Below are positions 33,012-42,946 of a stretch of 64,000 nucleotides of DNA, in pieces. The translations under genes were made by a program, and so were the position numbers. The notes under the pieces are model-generated. The model was not told where the DNA came from. It did no database searches and saw only the letters and a list, made by a program, of their open reading frames with translations. The stretch's first letter is position 1. Every line of letters begins with the position of its first letter. Origin of the DNA: Tepidaquicella sp964564635 (GTDB lineage: Bacteria > Bacteroidota > Ignavibacteria > Tepidaquicellales > Tepidaquicellaceae); the NCBI GenBank assembly GCA_964564635.1, contig CAZMAR010000001.1, forward strand, positions 868,001-932,000, written 5' to 3'.

Positions 33012-35900
33012 ATGGCTGAAAGGGTATTTTTGATAGATGCAATGGCTATGATATACAGAGCATATTTTGCAATGATTTCAAGACCTTTGATGACAAGAAA
33101 AGGGGAAAATACAAGTGCAATTTATGGATTCGTCGCAACTATATTAAAAATAATTGAAGAGGAAAAGCCCGACCATTTAGCAGTATGTTTTGATACCGAT
33201 AAACCCACTTTCAGACATAATATATTCCCCACCTATAAAGCACAAAGGCAGGAAATCCCTACCGATATGCCCTGGCAAATACAAAAGATAAAAGAAATTG
33301 TTAAATCTTTTAATATAAGTCTCATAGAAATTGATGGCTACGAAGCGGATGATATAATTGGAACACTATCAAAAAAAGCAGAAGCGGAAAATGCTTTAAG
33401 TTATATGGTAACCCCGGATAAAGATTTTATGCAACTTGTTTCAGATAAAACATTTCAATATAAACCAATTAAAAGTACTTCAGGGGCAAAAGTAATAGAA
33501 GCAGAAATAATAGATAAGGATGCTGTTATAACAAAATTTGGGGTCCCCCCTGAAAAAGTTGTAGATGTACTGGGGTTGATGGGAGATGCATCAGATAACA
33601 TCCCTGGTGTTCGAGGTGTAGGAGAAAAAACTGCAGTGGCACTTATTCAAGAATTTGGTTCAATAGAAAACCTTTATGCAAATATAGATAAATTAACAAA
33701 GGAAAAATTAAAGGAAACACTTTTAAAATACAAAGATGATGCATTTCTTTCAAAAAAGCTTGTGACAATAAATACTAATGTTCCGCTTGGAATAAGTTTT
33801 CATGATTTAAAAATTGGAAAATTTGATATGCAAAAAATTGTTAGGCTTTTTGAAGAGTTAGAGTTTAAGGAATTGTTTAAGAAAATTGAAAATTCAAAAC
33901 AAATTGAGAAAATAGGAGAAGTAATTAAACCAAAGAAAGCAGATGAAGAGGAAATAAAAATAACAATAAAGGCTACAAAAATAGAACCAGAAAAAGTAGA
34001 GGTTAAACCTGTTAAAATGCCAGTTAAGAAAATAAAGGATATACCTCACAGTTATTACACAATTAAAAATCATAAGGAATATGAAAAATTTATTGAACTA
34101 TTAAAAAAACAATTACTATTTGCTTTCGATACAGAGACAGATTCTCTCGATGTTATGTCCGCTAAGCTTATAGGATTTTCTGTTTCTTTCGAGGAACATA
34201 AAGCGTATTATATTCCTATTCATGGTGAATTTGGGAAGAAAAGAATAGAAAGTGAAACACTATTTAAGACTGATGAAAAACTGGAGAAAGAAATTATTCC
34301 GGGAGTAGAAATTAATTTTGCAATAAGTTTAATAAAACCATTATTAGAATCCAAAGAAATAAAAAAGGTCGGGCAGAATATCAAATTTGATTACCTGATA
34401 ATGAGAAATTATGGAATAGAAATGAATAACATTTTTTTCGATACAATGATTGGTGCTTATATCTTGAAGCCAGAAGAGAATTATGATATGGACACACTTG
34501 CTTATAAATATTTAAATTATGAGCCCATACATATAGAGGAATTGATTGGAAAAGGAAAGAGCCAAATTTCTATGACTGAAGTTCCAATTGAAAAAGTATC
34601 GGAATACTCAGCAGAAGATGCAGATATTACTTTACAGTTATATAACAAAATAAAATATGAGCTAAAGAAAATAAATTTATATAAACTTTGTTCAGATATT
34701 GAATTTCCTCTAATAAAAGTGCTTGCCGAAATGGAATACGAAGGAATTAAAGTTGACACTAATGTTTTAACAGTATTAGATGTAGAAATCACAAAATTGA
34801 TAAAGGAATATGAGGAAAAGATATACAAATCCGCAGGGCAGGAATTTAATATAAATTCAACCCAACAACTTTCAAAAATTTTATTTGAAGACCTAAAATT
34901 AGTACCAACCAAAAAAACAAAAACAGGTTTTTCAACAGATATCAGTGTGCTTGAGGATTTAAGGTACCAGCATGAAATTTGTGGATTAATAATAGAATAT
35001 AGGGGTTTAACAAAGCTCAAATCAACTTATATTGATGGATTAAAGAAATCAATTAATCCAAAAACCAATAGAGTGCACACATCATTTAATCAGGCTGGAA
35101 CCTCAACCGGCAGGCTTTCCAGTATGAATCCAAATTTACAAAATATTCCTGTTAGAACAGAAATAGGTAGAAATATTCGAAAAGCATTCATTTGCAGAGA
35201 AGATTATATGATAATGTCAGCAGACTACTCTCAGATAGAGTTAAGAATTATGGCACATTTTTCTAATGATGAAAATATGATAAGAGCATTTAAAAGAAGA
35301 TTAGATATACACTCAGATACGGCAAAAAGAATTTTTGCTGTGGGAGAGAAAAAAGACATAACTCCCGGAATGAGAAGGAAAGCAAAGGAAGTAAATTTCG
35401 GAATAATGTATGGTATAGGAGTTTTCGGACTTGCTAACAGACTTGAGATAAAAAATTCGGAGGCAAAAGAAATAATTGACCGATATTTTAGAGAATACCC
35501 AAGAGTAAAAGAATATATAGAAACAACAAAACAATTTGCACGGGAAAACGGGTATGTCCAAACTCTTACTGGCAGACGTAGATATTTAAATCAGATAAAC
35601 AATCAAAATGCAACAGTTCGCGCTGAAGATGAAAGAGCAGCAATAAATATGCCTATACAGGGAACAGCAGCAGATATGATAAAAATTGCTATGATTAGAG
35701 TATTTAATGAACTTCGCAAAAACAATCTTAAATCAAAACTTCTTTTACAGGTACACGATGAATTAGTATTAGAAGTTTATAAAGATGAAATAGAACAGGT
35801 TAAAGAAATAGTAAAAAATAATATGATGAATGCATTGAAGTTAAATGTACCTATTGAAGTTGATATAGGAATTGGAAAGAGCTGGTATGACGCACATTAA
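33012..35900 (+). CDS. polA: DNA polymerase I
   Basis: 962 residues with three domains: a 5' nuclease (about 1-290; FDTDKPTFRH, DGYEADDIIGTL, TPDKDFMQL, GVRGVGEKTA), a lysine/glutamate-rich linker (about 295-345), a 3'-5' exonuclease (about 350-560) and the polymerase (about 600-962). The proofreading site looks intact: D373 and E375 in FDTETDSLD, VGQNIKFDYL, and YSAEDADITL. Polymerase motifs are SADYSQIELRIMAHFS, the O-helix RRKAKEVNFGIMYGIGVFG and QVHDELVLEV. It acts in Okazaki fragment maturation and repair. It starts a plus-strand run with a Nudix gene and hldD. Confidence 0.97.
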   Translation: MAERVFLIDAMAMIYRAYFAMISRPLMTRKGENTSAIYGFVATILKIIEEEKPDHLAVCFDTDKPTFRHNIFPTYKAQRQEIPTDMPWQIQKIKEIVKSFNISLIEIDGYEADDIIGTLSKKAEAENALSYMVTPDKDFMQLVSDKTFQYKPIKSTSGAKVIEAEIIDKDAVITKFGVPPEKVVDVLGLMGDASDNIPGVRGVGEKTAVALIQEFGSIENLYANIDKLTKEKLKETLLKYKDDAFLSKKLVTINTNVPLGISFHDLKIGKFDMQKIVRLFEELEFKELFKKIENSKQIEKIGEVIKPKKADEEEIKITIKATKIEPEKVEVKPVKMPVKKIKDIPHSYYTIKNHKEYEKFIELLKKQLLFAFDTETDSLDVMSAKLIGFSVSFEEHKAYYIPIHGEFGKKRIESETLFKTDEKLEKEIIPGVEINFAISLIKPLLESKEIKKVGQNIKFDYLIMRNYGIEMNNIFFDTMIGAYILKPEENYDMDTLAYKYLNYEPIHIEELIGKGKSQISMTEVPIEKVSEYSAEDADITLQLYNKIKYELKKINLYKLCSDIEFPLIKVLAEMEYEGIKVDTNVLTVLDVEITKLIKEYEEKIYKSAGQEFNINSTQQLSKILFEDLKLVPTKKTKTGFSTDISVLEDLRYQHEICGLIIEYRGLTKLKSTYIDGLKKSINPKTNRVHTSFNQAGTSTGRLSSMNPNLQNIPVRTEIGRNIRKAFICREDYMIMSADYSQIELRIMAHFSNDENMIRAFKRRLDIHSDTAKRIFAVGEKKDITPGMRRKAKEVNFGIMYGIGVFGLANRLEIKNSEAKEIIDRYFREYPRVKEYIETTKQFARENGYVQTLTGRRRYLNQINNQNATVRAEDERAAINMPIQGTAADMIKIAMIRVFNELRKNNLKSKLLLQVHDELVLEVYKDEIEQVKEIVKNNMMNALKLNVPIEVDIGIGKSWYDAH

Positions 35901-35920
35901 TAAAATTAATAGCCTATTTT

Positions 35921-36385
35921 ATGACTGAAATTGTAACAAAATATGTAGAGTGTGTTGTATACAGACATACAGAAGAAGGAATCAAATTCTTAATCTTAAA
36001 AAGAAGCAATTATACAACAGTCTATCCGGGGATCTGGCAAATTGTTACCGGTAGACTTGAAAAAAATGAAAAAGCATTTGAATGCGCAATTAGAGAAGTT
36101 AGAGAAGAAACAGGGGTGAAAATTGAAAGATGTTTTGCATTTCCAAAAGTAAGCCAATTTTATACTTTGCATAATGATGTAATAAATCTGGTACCAATGT
36201 TTATAATTGAAACGAAAGATGAAAAAGTTTTAATATCATCAGAGCACACAGAATATTTATGGCTAAATTTCAATGACTCATATAATAAACTATTTCTGGT
36301 AACACAAAAAGAAATGCTACAACAAGTCTATACTTTCTTAAATAACAAAGAATATTTCGAAACCTTAACAGAAATAAAAATATGA
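35921..36385 (+). CDS. Nudix hydrolase
   Basis: 154 residues. The Nudix box is complete: G44-x5-E50-x7-R58-E59-V60-x-E62-E63-x-G65-V66, in GRLEKNE and REVREETGV. The N-terminal VVYRHTEEGIKFLILKRS and the tail SSEHTEYLWLNFNDSYNKL resemble NudB-type dihydroneopterin triphosphate pyrophosphatases, but the substrate cannot be decided. It is 20 nt after polA and shares an ATGA overlap with hldD, so it is translationally coupled to it. It might clean nucleotide pools or act on a nucleotide sugar. Confidence 0.9.
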   Translation: MTEIVTKYVECVVYRHTEEGIKFLILKRSNYTTVYPGIWQIVTGRLEKNEKAFECAIREVREETGVKIERCFAFPKVSQFYTLHNDVINLVPMFIIETKDEKVLISSEHTEYLWLNFNDSYNKLFLVTQKEMLQQVYTFLNNKEYFETLTEIKI

Positions 36386-37356
36386 TTATAGTTACTGGTG
36401 GAGCAGGTTTTATCGGCAGCGCTTTAATCTGGAGATTAAATAAACTTAACTGTGAAGACATAATTGTAGTTGACCATTTTTCAGAGGATAATAAATACAA
36501 GAATCTTGTGCATTTAAAATTCAGAGATGTATTTGACAAAACTGATTTTGCAAATATGGTTGCTGATGGATTTTTTAAAAAGAATAAAATAGAAATTATT
36601 TATCATCTTGGGGCGTGCAGTTCTACTACTCAGAAAGATATGGGATATTTACTAAAAAATAATTATGAATACTCTAAATTGTTATGCAAGCATGCTTGTG
36701 AAAACGGTATTAGATTTATTTATGCTTCATCTGCAGCTACTTATGGTAACGGTTTAAATGGATATGTTGATGATGAAAATTCTCTTGAAAAATTAGTACC
36801 AATGAATGCTTATGGATTCTCAAAACATTTATTCGACCTATGGGTTAAAAAAGAAGGATATCTGAAAGAAGTTGTTGGTTTAAAATATTTTAACGTCTTT
36901 GGACCAAATGAGTATCACAAAGGTGATATGCGCAGTGTTGCACACAAAGCATTTGAACAAATAAAAAGCACTGGAAAGGTAAGGTTATTTAAGTCACACT
37001 TACCCAATTATGCAGATGGTGAACAAAAAAGGGATTTTATATATGTTAAAGATGCAGTTGAAATGACATTACACTTCGGACATAAACCACAACTAAACGG
37101 AATTTACAATATTGGTACAGGAGCTCCAAATACATTTAATCATTTAGTATCAAAGGTTTTTCAAGAACTAAATTTACCTTTGAACATTGAATATTTTGAT
37201 ATGCCACCAGATATAAAGAAAAATTACCAGTACTATACTTCTGCAGATATGACCAAATTTTACAAAACAGGATTTAAAGAAAAACTATACGGTTTTGATA
37301 ATGGGATTGCTGATTATATATCTTATTTGAACTCTGATAATCAATATTTGAATTAA
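36382..37356 (+). CDS. hldD: ADP-L-glycero-D-manno-heptose 6-epimerase
   Basis: 324 residues. Rossmann motif GGAGFIGSA, YHLGACSSTTQKDM, catalytic Y144-x3-K148 in AYGFSKHLFD, the HldD-like LKYFNVFGPNEYHKGDMRSV, and GEQKRDFIYVKD. It makes ADP-L,D-heptose for the LPS inner core in the cytoplasm. Together with lptD it supports an LPS-bearing outer membrane. Other hld genes are not in the window. The start codon overlaps the Nudix stop (ATGA). Confidence 0.95.
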   Translation: MIIVTGGAGFIGSALIWRLNKLNCEDIIVVDHFSEDNKYKNLVHLKFRDVFDKTDFANMVADGFFKKNKIEIIYHLGACSSTTQKDMGYLLKNNYEYSKLLCKHACENGIRFIYASSAATYGNGLNGYVDDENSLEKLVPMNAYGFSKHLFDLWVKKEGYLKEVVGLKYFNVFGPNEYHKGDMRSVAHKAFEQIKSTGKVRLFKSHLPNYADGEQKRDFIYVKDAVEMTLHFGHKPQLNGIYNIGTGAPNTFNHLVSKVFQELNLPLNIEYFDMPPDIKKNYQYYTSADMTKFYKTGFKEKLYGFDNGIADYISYLNSDNQYLN

Positions 37357-37472
37357 AATAATTCATTATATTTATTTCCTTACTTTTATAAAACTTCAAT
37401 TATTCGACGCTTCTTTTTATCCTTTAAGATTCTCAAATTTATAATTACATTAATGAAATTAAATATTTAAAA

Positions 37473-39926
37473 ATGAAAAAAATAATATTTATAATATCGC
37501 TCTTTATTTTAGTCGGTGGGCTATATTCTCAGGATTTATACATACCAAATAACCCCTATGATAAAGCAGATGAAAATACTAAGAAAAGGAATGCATTTAA
37601 CAGGGAAAGATGGTTCTATGAACAAAGGATGTATCCATTTAATTTTATTCCAACTGATGCTTACGAAAAAGCATATAGGCAAAGAGAACAATTAAGACAG
37701 AAGAACGGTTTTTATTTTGATAACACTGTTTATTGGTTCAACATAGGACCTACCCCCGGTTCATACCCTGGATATGGATATATTTCCTCAAGAATAACAT
37801 CGATAAAAATAAACCCTGTAAATCCAAATATAATTTATCTTGGAGGAGCATTCGGGGGAATATGGAAGTCTACAGATGGTGGATTGAACTGGGTCTCTAA
37901 AACTCATGATGAAGTTTCTCTTTCAACAGGAGCAATAGCTATCGACCCAACCAATACAAACATAGTATATTATGGAACAGGTGAAGCTACATACAGTGGT
38001 GCTTCCTACTATGGACGAGGGTTATTAAAATCTACCAATGGAGGAGACACCTGGACAAATTATACAACTGGTTTACCAAGTCTAACATATTTTTCCAGAA
38101 TAGTAATCAGACCTAATCACAATAATGAATTACTTGCAGCGTTAGGTAATAATGGACTTTACAGAAGTACAAATTCAGGAGTTTCCTGGACACAGATTGT
38201 ATCAACAAGAACGGACGATGTGGTTTTCTCTCCTTCCGGTGACACTGCATATTCCGTTGGAAGCGGAGGTTTTAGAATTTCTATCGATGGTGGTGCAACA
38301 TTTACAATAATAAATACCGGTATATCGAGCTACGGTACAAGGAGTCATGTTGCTTTATGTAAATCACAACCTAATATTTTATATATTTCAATATACGCAA
38401 GTTCTGCAATAACGGTATGGAAATCTACTGATGCAGGATATAATTTTACACAAGTTGCACCAGGAACTGACTTCAATGGTAGCCAGGCATGGTATGATTT
38501 TTATATGCATGTTAATCCATTTGATCCAAATTATGCCTATGTAGGTTCTATTGATATATGGAGGACAACTAACGGTGGACAATCATTCCAAAATATTACT
38601 AATGGATATAGTGGCGGTAATGTTCATGTTGACCAACACAATATGGATTTTCATCCAACAGACCCAAATAAATTATATGCTGTAAATGATGGAGGTGTAT
38701 GGGTATCAACAGATAGAGGAAATAGTTTTGCAAATTTAAATTCAACATTAACACTCACTCAATTTTACAGAATAGCAGCAGAGCCAAACAACGCAGCACA
38801 TATACTTGGTGGAACTCAGGATAATGGAACTCAACAAACATTTGGAACAATTAACTGGACTGGTGCTTTTGGAGGTGACGGCGGAGATGTATGCTTCCAA
38901 TCACAAAACAATCAATACATTCTTGGTGAAACACAAAATAATGGGGTCAGGCGTTCAACAAATGGTGGAAATAGCTGGTCATCTGCTACAAGTGGTTTGA
39001 GTGGCTCAGGTGCATGGGTTGGTCCTTTATTATCGCATCCCGATTCTGCCGGTATCTTTTATACTGCGAGGCAGGTAGTATTTAAAACAACCAATAATGC
39101 AGCAAGTTGGTTTTCCATTTCAACAGGAACAAGCGGCACAATAAGAGAAATGGCAATAAGTAAATCTGACCCAAAGGTAATGTATGCTACATCCGGGAGT
39201 ACAATATATAGATCTACTGATAGAGGTTACACATTTACCAATGTGACAAGTGGAACACCATCAAGAACAATTACAAGTATCAATATACATCCAGATTCTT
39301 CAAATGTTGCAATTGTAACATTTTCAGGTTTTGGTGCAGGAAAAATATACAAGACAACCAACACAGGTAATTCCTGGTTTAATGTAAGTGGAGATTTACC
39401 TGATTCACCTACAAATGATGGAATGTTTTATTATCCCGGATTCGCAACAAGTATTATGCTTGTTGGTATGGATATCGGTGTATTTATGAGTTCAAATTAT
39501 GGTACTAACTGGATAGAATTAGCCCAGGGCTTGCCTAATACTGTTGCAATTCATCTTGATTATAACCAGATTTCTGGAAAATTAAGAATTGGTACCCATG
39601 GAAGAGGTGTTTATGAATTATCCGGCGCTTTAAATATTTTATCGAATAAATCAGGAATACCAAATGATTACTTTTTATCCCAAAATTATCCGAATCCATT
39701 CAATCCCAACACAAAAATACAGTTTAGCATACCCAAAAGTGAATATGTAACTTTAAAAGTATATGACATCTTAGGAAAAGAAGTTAGTAATCTTGTTAAT
39801 AAAAAATTAGACGCTGGAAATTACGAAATTAATTTTACAGCGGAAAATCTTGCAAGCGGAATTTATATATATAAAATTGTTGCCGGTAATTATTCCGAAT
39901 CAAGAAAGATGTTGTTAATAAAGTAA
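37473..39926 (+). CDS. Secreted VPS10/sortilin-like propeller protein with T9SS sorting domain
   Basis: 817 residues. Signal peptide about 1-20 (GGLYSQ). The mature part has at least ten Asp-box-like repeats, among them KSTDGGLNWVSKT, KSTNGGDTWTNYT, RSTNSGVSWTQIV, KSTDAGYNFTQVA, RTTNGGQSFQNIT, RSTNGGNSWSSAT, RSTDRGYTFTNVT and KTTNTGNSWFNVS, which suggests one or two large propellers as in sortilin and xyloglucanase (GH74) proteins. The aspartates of GH74 were not identified. The sorting domain is at about 735-817 (LSQNYPNPFNPNTKI to RKMLLIK). It is followed by another T9SS protein gene 35 nt away. Likely surface adhesin or glycan-binding protein. Confidence 0.88.
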   Translation: MKKIIFIISLFILVGGLYSQDLYIPNNPYDKADENTKKRNAFNRERWFYEQRMYPFNFIPTDAYEKAYRQREQLRQKNGFYFDNTVYWFNIGPTPGSYPGYGYISSRITSIKINPVNPNIIYLGGAFGGIWKSTDGGLNWVSKTHDEVSLSTGAIAIDPTNTNIVYYGTGEATYSGASYYGRGLLKSTNGGDTWTNYTTGLPSLTYFSRIVIRPNHNNELLAALGNNGLYRSTNSGVSWTQIVSTRTDDVVFSPSGDTAYSVGSGGFRISIDGGATFTIINTGISSYGTRSHVALCKSQPNILYISIYASSAITVWKSTDAGYNFTQVAPGTDFNGSQAWYDFYMHVNPFDPNYAYVGSIDIWRTTNGGQSFQNITNGYSGGNVHVDQHNMDFHPTDPNKLYAVNDGGVWVSTDRGNSFANLNSTLTLTQFYRIAAEPNNAAHILGGTQDNGTQQTFGTINWTGAFGGDGGDVCFQSQNNQYILGETQNNGVRRSTNGGNSWSSATSGLSGSGAWVGPLLSHPDSAGIFYTARQVVFKTTNNAASWFSISTGTSGTIREMAISKSDPKVMYATSGSTIYRSTDRGYTFTNVTSGTPSRTITSINIHPDSSNVAIVTFSGFGAGKIYKTTNTGNSWFNVSGDLPDSPTNDGMFYYPGFATSIMLVGMDIGVFMSSNYGTNWIELAQGLPNTVAIHLDYNQISGKLRIGTHGRGVYELSGALNILSNKSGIPNDYFLSQNYPNPFNPNTKIQFSIPKSEYVTLKVYDILGKEVSNLVNKKLDAGNYEINFTAENLASGIYIYKIVAGNYSESRKMLLIK

Positions 39927-39961
39927 GATTCTATTACTATTTAAGACTCTGTAAGTATGTA

Positions 39962-42313
39962 ATGAAAATAAGAGTTTACATCTTATTAATATTTTTATTA
40001 CTATACCCTTATTATTCTTTTTCGCAAGTATTACAAACACAATATGTAATTATAGCAAATATTGATGGTTTAAGAAATAATGAGGGGTTTGAAGCGGGAA
40101 ATAGATATTTACATTATATCTGGGACAGTTTAAGACCAATCGGTACTATCTATACTAATTTTATGAACACAGAAATTACTGTTACTAATGCTGCCCATTC
40201 TACCATAGTTACCGGTTCAAGACAGTTATTATTAAATAATGATGATATACCAGTTTTATTGCGCCCAAAGGAACCAACAATTGGGGAATACATCAGGAAA
40301 TATAAAGGAATAGAAAAAAATAAAGTACATTTTATAAGCGGGAAAAATACAATATGGAAATATCCTGTTAGTTTATATCCTGGATTTGGACAGGATTTCG
40401 AACCTACTATCACGCTCTCGTCAAGGTTTGATACAGGAACATATAAAAAGACATTAGAAATATTAAATACTTACCACCCGATATTAACATATATTGTTTT
40501 TGCCGAGGTTGATGAAGCTGGACATAGTGCCGATTCCAATTATTACTTTGGTAGTATAAGACAGATAGATTCTCTTATTTATAAATTATGGAAATATATT
40601 CAAAGTGATTCCATATATAAAAACAAAACAACATTAATTGTTACATCAGATCATGGTAGACACTCCTGGGGATGGCAACAACATGGTGACTATTGTCACG
40701 GCTGCAGACATGTTATGTTTCTTGCTTTGGGTCCTGATATAAAACCTAATAATATTGTTGAAGGATTAAGAATACAGGTAGATATAGCTCCTACAATTGG
40801 TTATTTATTGAACTTTCCAACTCCTTTTGCAGAAGGTTTTATTCTTGACGAAATGTTCATCAACCCTGTAAGAATCAATACTATTTCTGTTAAACAGGAT
40901 AATCAATCTAATGAAATAAATGTGAGCAACTCGCCCGGAATGTCCAGATGTGCATCTATAAGCAAAAATGAATCTGGCTTACACCTTGTATTTTCGGACA
41001 ACTCATCAGGAAAATTCAAGGTATTATATATAAAATCAACAAATGATGGGGCAAACTGGTCATCACCTGTTGTTCTTTTTGAGGACGAATATGGAGAATT
41101 TCTCTATCCTTTTATACGTTCAAAAAATTTTGATTCTCTTTTTGTGTGCGCAGAAGGATATATACCAACTGCTGATTCAAGTTTTATTTGGGTATTAAAA
41201 TCTAAAAGAAGTTTTGACAATGGAACTTATTGGGAAAAAGTAAGATTTGTTGATACTCAGTATGTCGTCAGCAGTAAACCAACAGTATCAATTTTAGGAG
41301 ATAAGCTTAACGTAATTTCTCAAAAGTTTACTTCATTAGTAAATAATACAAGCTATGATTTTGGTAAAAACTTTTCAAAAGAAAACTATCTAACTTTTGG
41401 TACAGGATATCCCCAAACACCTTCCTGCACAATAATTGATACAACTTGTTATGTAGTCTGGCAAAATTTAATTAATTACAATTTCTTTAACTATATGAAT
41501 ATCTGGTTTCATCGGGAACCGTGGAGTTATTATCCCAAACTAATAACATACAATAGTAGTTCGAGTTATTCATTTGACCCTTCCTTAACTTCTGACTTAA
41601 CAAAAACACTTCACTGTGCCTATTCGCAATTAGTAAATGTAAGTACTGGCAATAACTGGTATATATTTTACAAATACAGTAGTAATAAAGGATATGACTG
41701 GTCAGGCTCAATAAACTTAAGTAGCAACCACACCGGATTTTTTCCAAAAATAAAATACTTATCAACAGGTAAAATACTATGTCTCTGGGCTGATTATTTC
41801 AATAATCAATATAGCATCTGGGGCGCATATTCATTAAACAACGGTAAAAATTGGATTACACCTTTTCAAATTACATCAGCAGGTAATTTAACAGCACTAC
41901 CAGACTTTGTAGCAAGCGGGGATACTATATATCTTGTATGGCAAGACTTTAAATCAGGGAATTGGGAAATATATTTCAAGAAATTTATTTTATCACAATT
42001 ATCTGGCTTTGGAAATTCACAAAATGAAATTAAAACCTTCAAACTATATCAGAACTTTCCAAATCCTTTTAATTCCATAACCAAAATTAAATTTGAAATT
42101 CCAATAGGTATAAATAATAAATCAGATTATAATGTTGTGTTAAAAATTTTTGATGTGACCGGAAAAGAAATCTGTACTTTATTAAATGATCGATTGACAT
42201 CAGGAGTTTATGAAATCAATTTTGATGCACAAAATCTTACAAGCGGAGTTTATTTTTATAATTTACGAACAGAAGATTTCAACGAAATCAGAAAAATGAT
42301 TTTAATAAAATAA
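39962..42313 (+). CDS. Secreted phosphodiesterase/phosphatase-like enzyme fused to a BNR propeller with T9SS sorting domain
   Basis: 783 residues. Signal peptide about 1-21. Residues about 27-300 are an alkaline-phosphatase-superfamily domain of the nucleotide pyrophosphatase/phosphodiesterase type: metal aspartate D35 in IANIDGLR, predicted nucleophile T75 in TVTNAAHSTIVTG, AEVDEAGHSADSN, TSDHGRHSWGWQQHGDY and RHVMFLALGPDI. Residues about 330-690 have sialidase/BNR-like repeats (STNDGANWSSPVVLF, YSLNNGKNWITPFQI). The T9SS sorting domain is at the end (LYQNFPNPFNSITKI to RKMILIK), where FPNP and FNS replace the usual YPNP and FNP. It is likely exported to hydrolyse a phosphodiester or phosphomonoester at the surface. 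Substrate unknown. Confidence 0.85.
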   Translation: MKIRVYILLIFLLLYPYYSFSQVLQTQYVIIANIDGLRNNEGFEAGNRYLHYIWDSLRPIGTIYTNFMNTEITVTNAAHSTIVTGSRQLLLNNDDIPVLLRPKEPTIGEYIRKYKGIEKNKVHFISGKNTIWKYPVSLYPGFGQDFEPTITLSSRFDTGTYKKTLEILNTYHPILTYIVFAEVDEAGHSADSNYYFGSIRQIDSLIYKLWKYIQSDSIYKNKTTLIVTSDHGRHSWGWQQHGDYCHGCRHVMFLALGPDIKPNNIVEGLRIQVDIAPTIGYLLNFPTPFAEGFILDEMFINPVRINTISVKQDNQSNEINVSNSPGMSRCASISKNESGLHLVFSDNSSGKFKVLYIKSTNDGANWSSPVVLFEDEYGEFLYPFIRSKNFDSLFVCAEGYIPTADSSFIWVLKSKRSFDNGTYWEKVRFVDTQYVVSSKPTVSILGDKLNVISQKFTSLVNNTSYDFGKNFSKENYLTFGTGYPQTPSCTIIDTTCYVVWQNLINYNFFNYMNIWFHREPWSYYPKLITYNSSSSYSFDPSLTSDLTKTLHCAYSQLVNVSTGNNWYIFYKYSSNKGYDWSGSINLSSNHTGFFPKIKYLSTGKILCLWADYFNNQYSIWGAYSLNNGKNWITPFQITSAGNLTALPDFVASGDTIYLVWQDFKSGNWEIYFKKFILSQLSGFGNSQNEIKTFKLYQNFPNPFNSITKIKFEIPIGINNKSDYNVVLKIFDVTGKEICTLLNDRLTSGVYEINFDAQNLTSGVYFYNLRTEDFNEIRKMILIK

Positions 42314-42326
42314 ATTTTATTAATTT

Positions 42327-42740
42327 ATGATAAGATACATATTATTGACACTTGCTCTTTCAATTATTTTCACACAACTGGCACACAGTAAATCAGAAAT
42401 AACATTTTGTGTTGATGACAGTTTAAAATTCAGAATTATAGATGTTCCGCTTAATGATACTAACTATTTCAGGATTATTGAAAAAGGGAAATCTGTCTCA
42501 ATGCATTCAGGTAGAGTTTTTTTAAAAGCAGGAGATAATGTCGGAGAGCATTCAACTGAGAACTATGAAGAATTAATAGTTATACTCAAAGGTTATGGAG
42601 AGGTAGAAAATCACCTAAAAGAAAGATACGAAATAAAAGAAGGGCAGGTTATTTACATACCACCAAATTCAAGTCATAACATTTACAACACAGGAACAGA
42701 ACCCTTAATATACATTTACATAGTTTCAAAAGCATACTAA
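42327..42740 (+). CDS. Exported cupin-domain protein
   Basis: 137 residues. A signal peptide (about 1-21, ending LAHSKS) is followed by one cupin domain: ENYEELIVILKGYGEVEN and EGQVIYIPPNSSHNIYNTG give the two cupin motifs, and GDNVGEHSTENYEE supplies possible metal histidine and glutamates. It is 13 nt after the phosphodiesterase-propeller gene and probably cotranscribed. It has no sorting domain, so it should stay in the periplasm. Cupins vary from enzymes to sugar binders, so no function is given. It ends 2 nt from the convergent small gene. Confidence 0.86.
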   Translation: MIRYILLTLALSIIFTQLAHSKSEITFCVDDSLKFRIIDVPLNDTNYFRIIEKGKSVSMHSGRVFLKAGDNVGEHSTENYEELIVILKGYGEVENHLKERYEIKEGQVIYIPPNSSHNIYNTGTEPLIYIYIVSKAY

Positions 42741-42742
42741 CC

Positions 42743-42946
42743 CTAATAAGGCTCTCTTTCAACTAAATCATCAGGTATTGATTCCCATCGTTTGCATTCA
42801 GAAGCAACTGCTTCTGCAAAATCTTTATAAATTGCCCTCTCATCAAATTCAGCATCAGGGAAATGTTTTTTGATAGTCTTGATAAATGCTTTTTTAATTT
42901 CGTATTCAAGTTGTTTGAATACTCCTTCAATTTTAATTTTTGCCAT
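42743..42946 (-). CDS. Small charged protein of unknown function
   Basis: 67 residues, rich in lysine and glutamate, with an amphipathic helix (VFKQLEYEIKKAFIKTIKKH) and an acidic end (DDLVEREPY). It overlaps the 3' end of the RmlD-like gene by 14 bp and runs up to the cupin stop, so it is placed like the last gene of an operon. It has no signal, metal site or known motif. It is more than a chance ORF because its composition is protein-like and it fits the gap exactly, but a comparative check would be needed. Confidence 0.68.
   Translation of the reverse strand: MAKIKIEGVFKQLEYEIKKAFIKTIKKHFPDAEFDERAIYKDFAEAVASECKRWESIPDDLVEREPY

Noticed and set aside
34517..35020. Minus-strand open frame of 167 codons inside polA
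   Set aside because: It is fully contained in a clear polA, and the composition (Ser, Phe, Tyr, Ile-rich) is that of an antisense shadow.
37800..39400. Recurring short DNA motifs in the propeller gene
   Set aside because: They are the coding sequence of Asp-box repeats with different codons, not a tandem DNA repeat.
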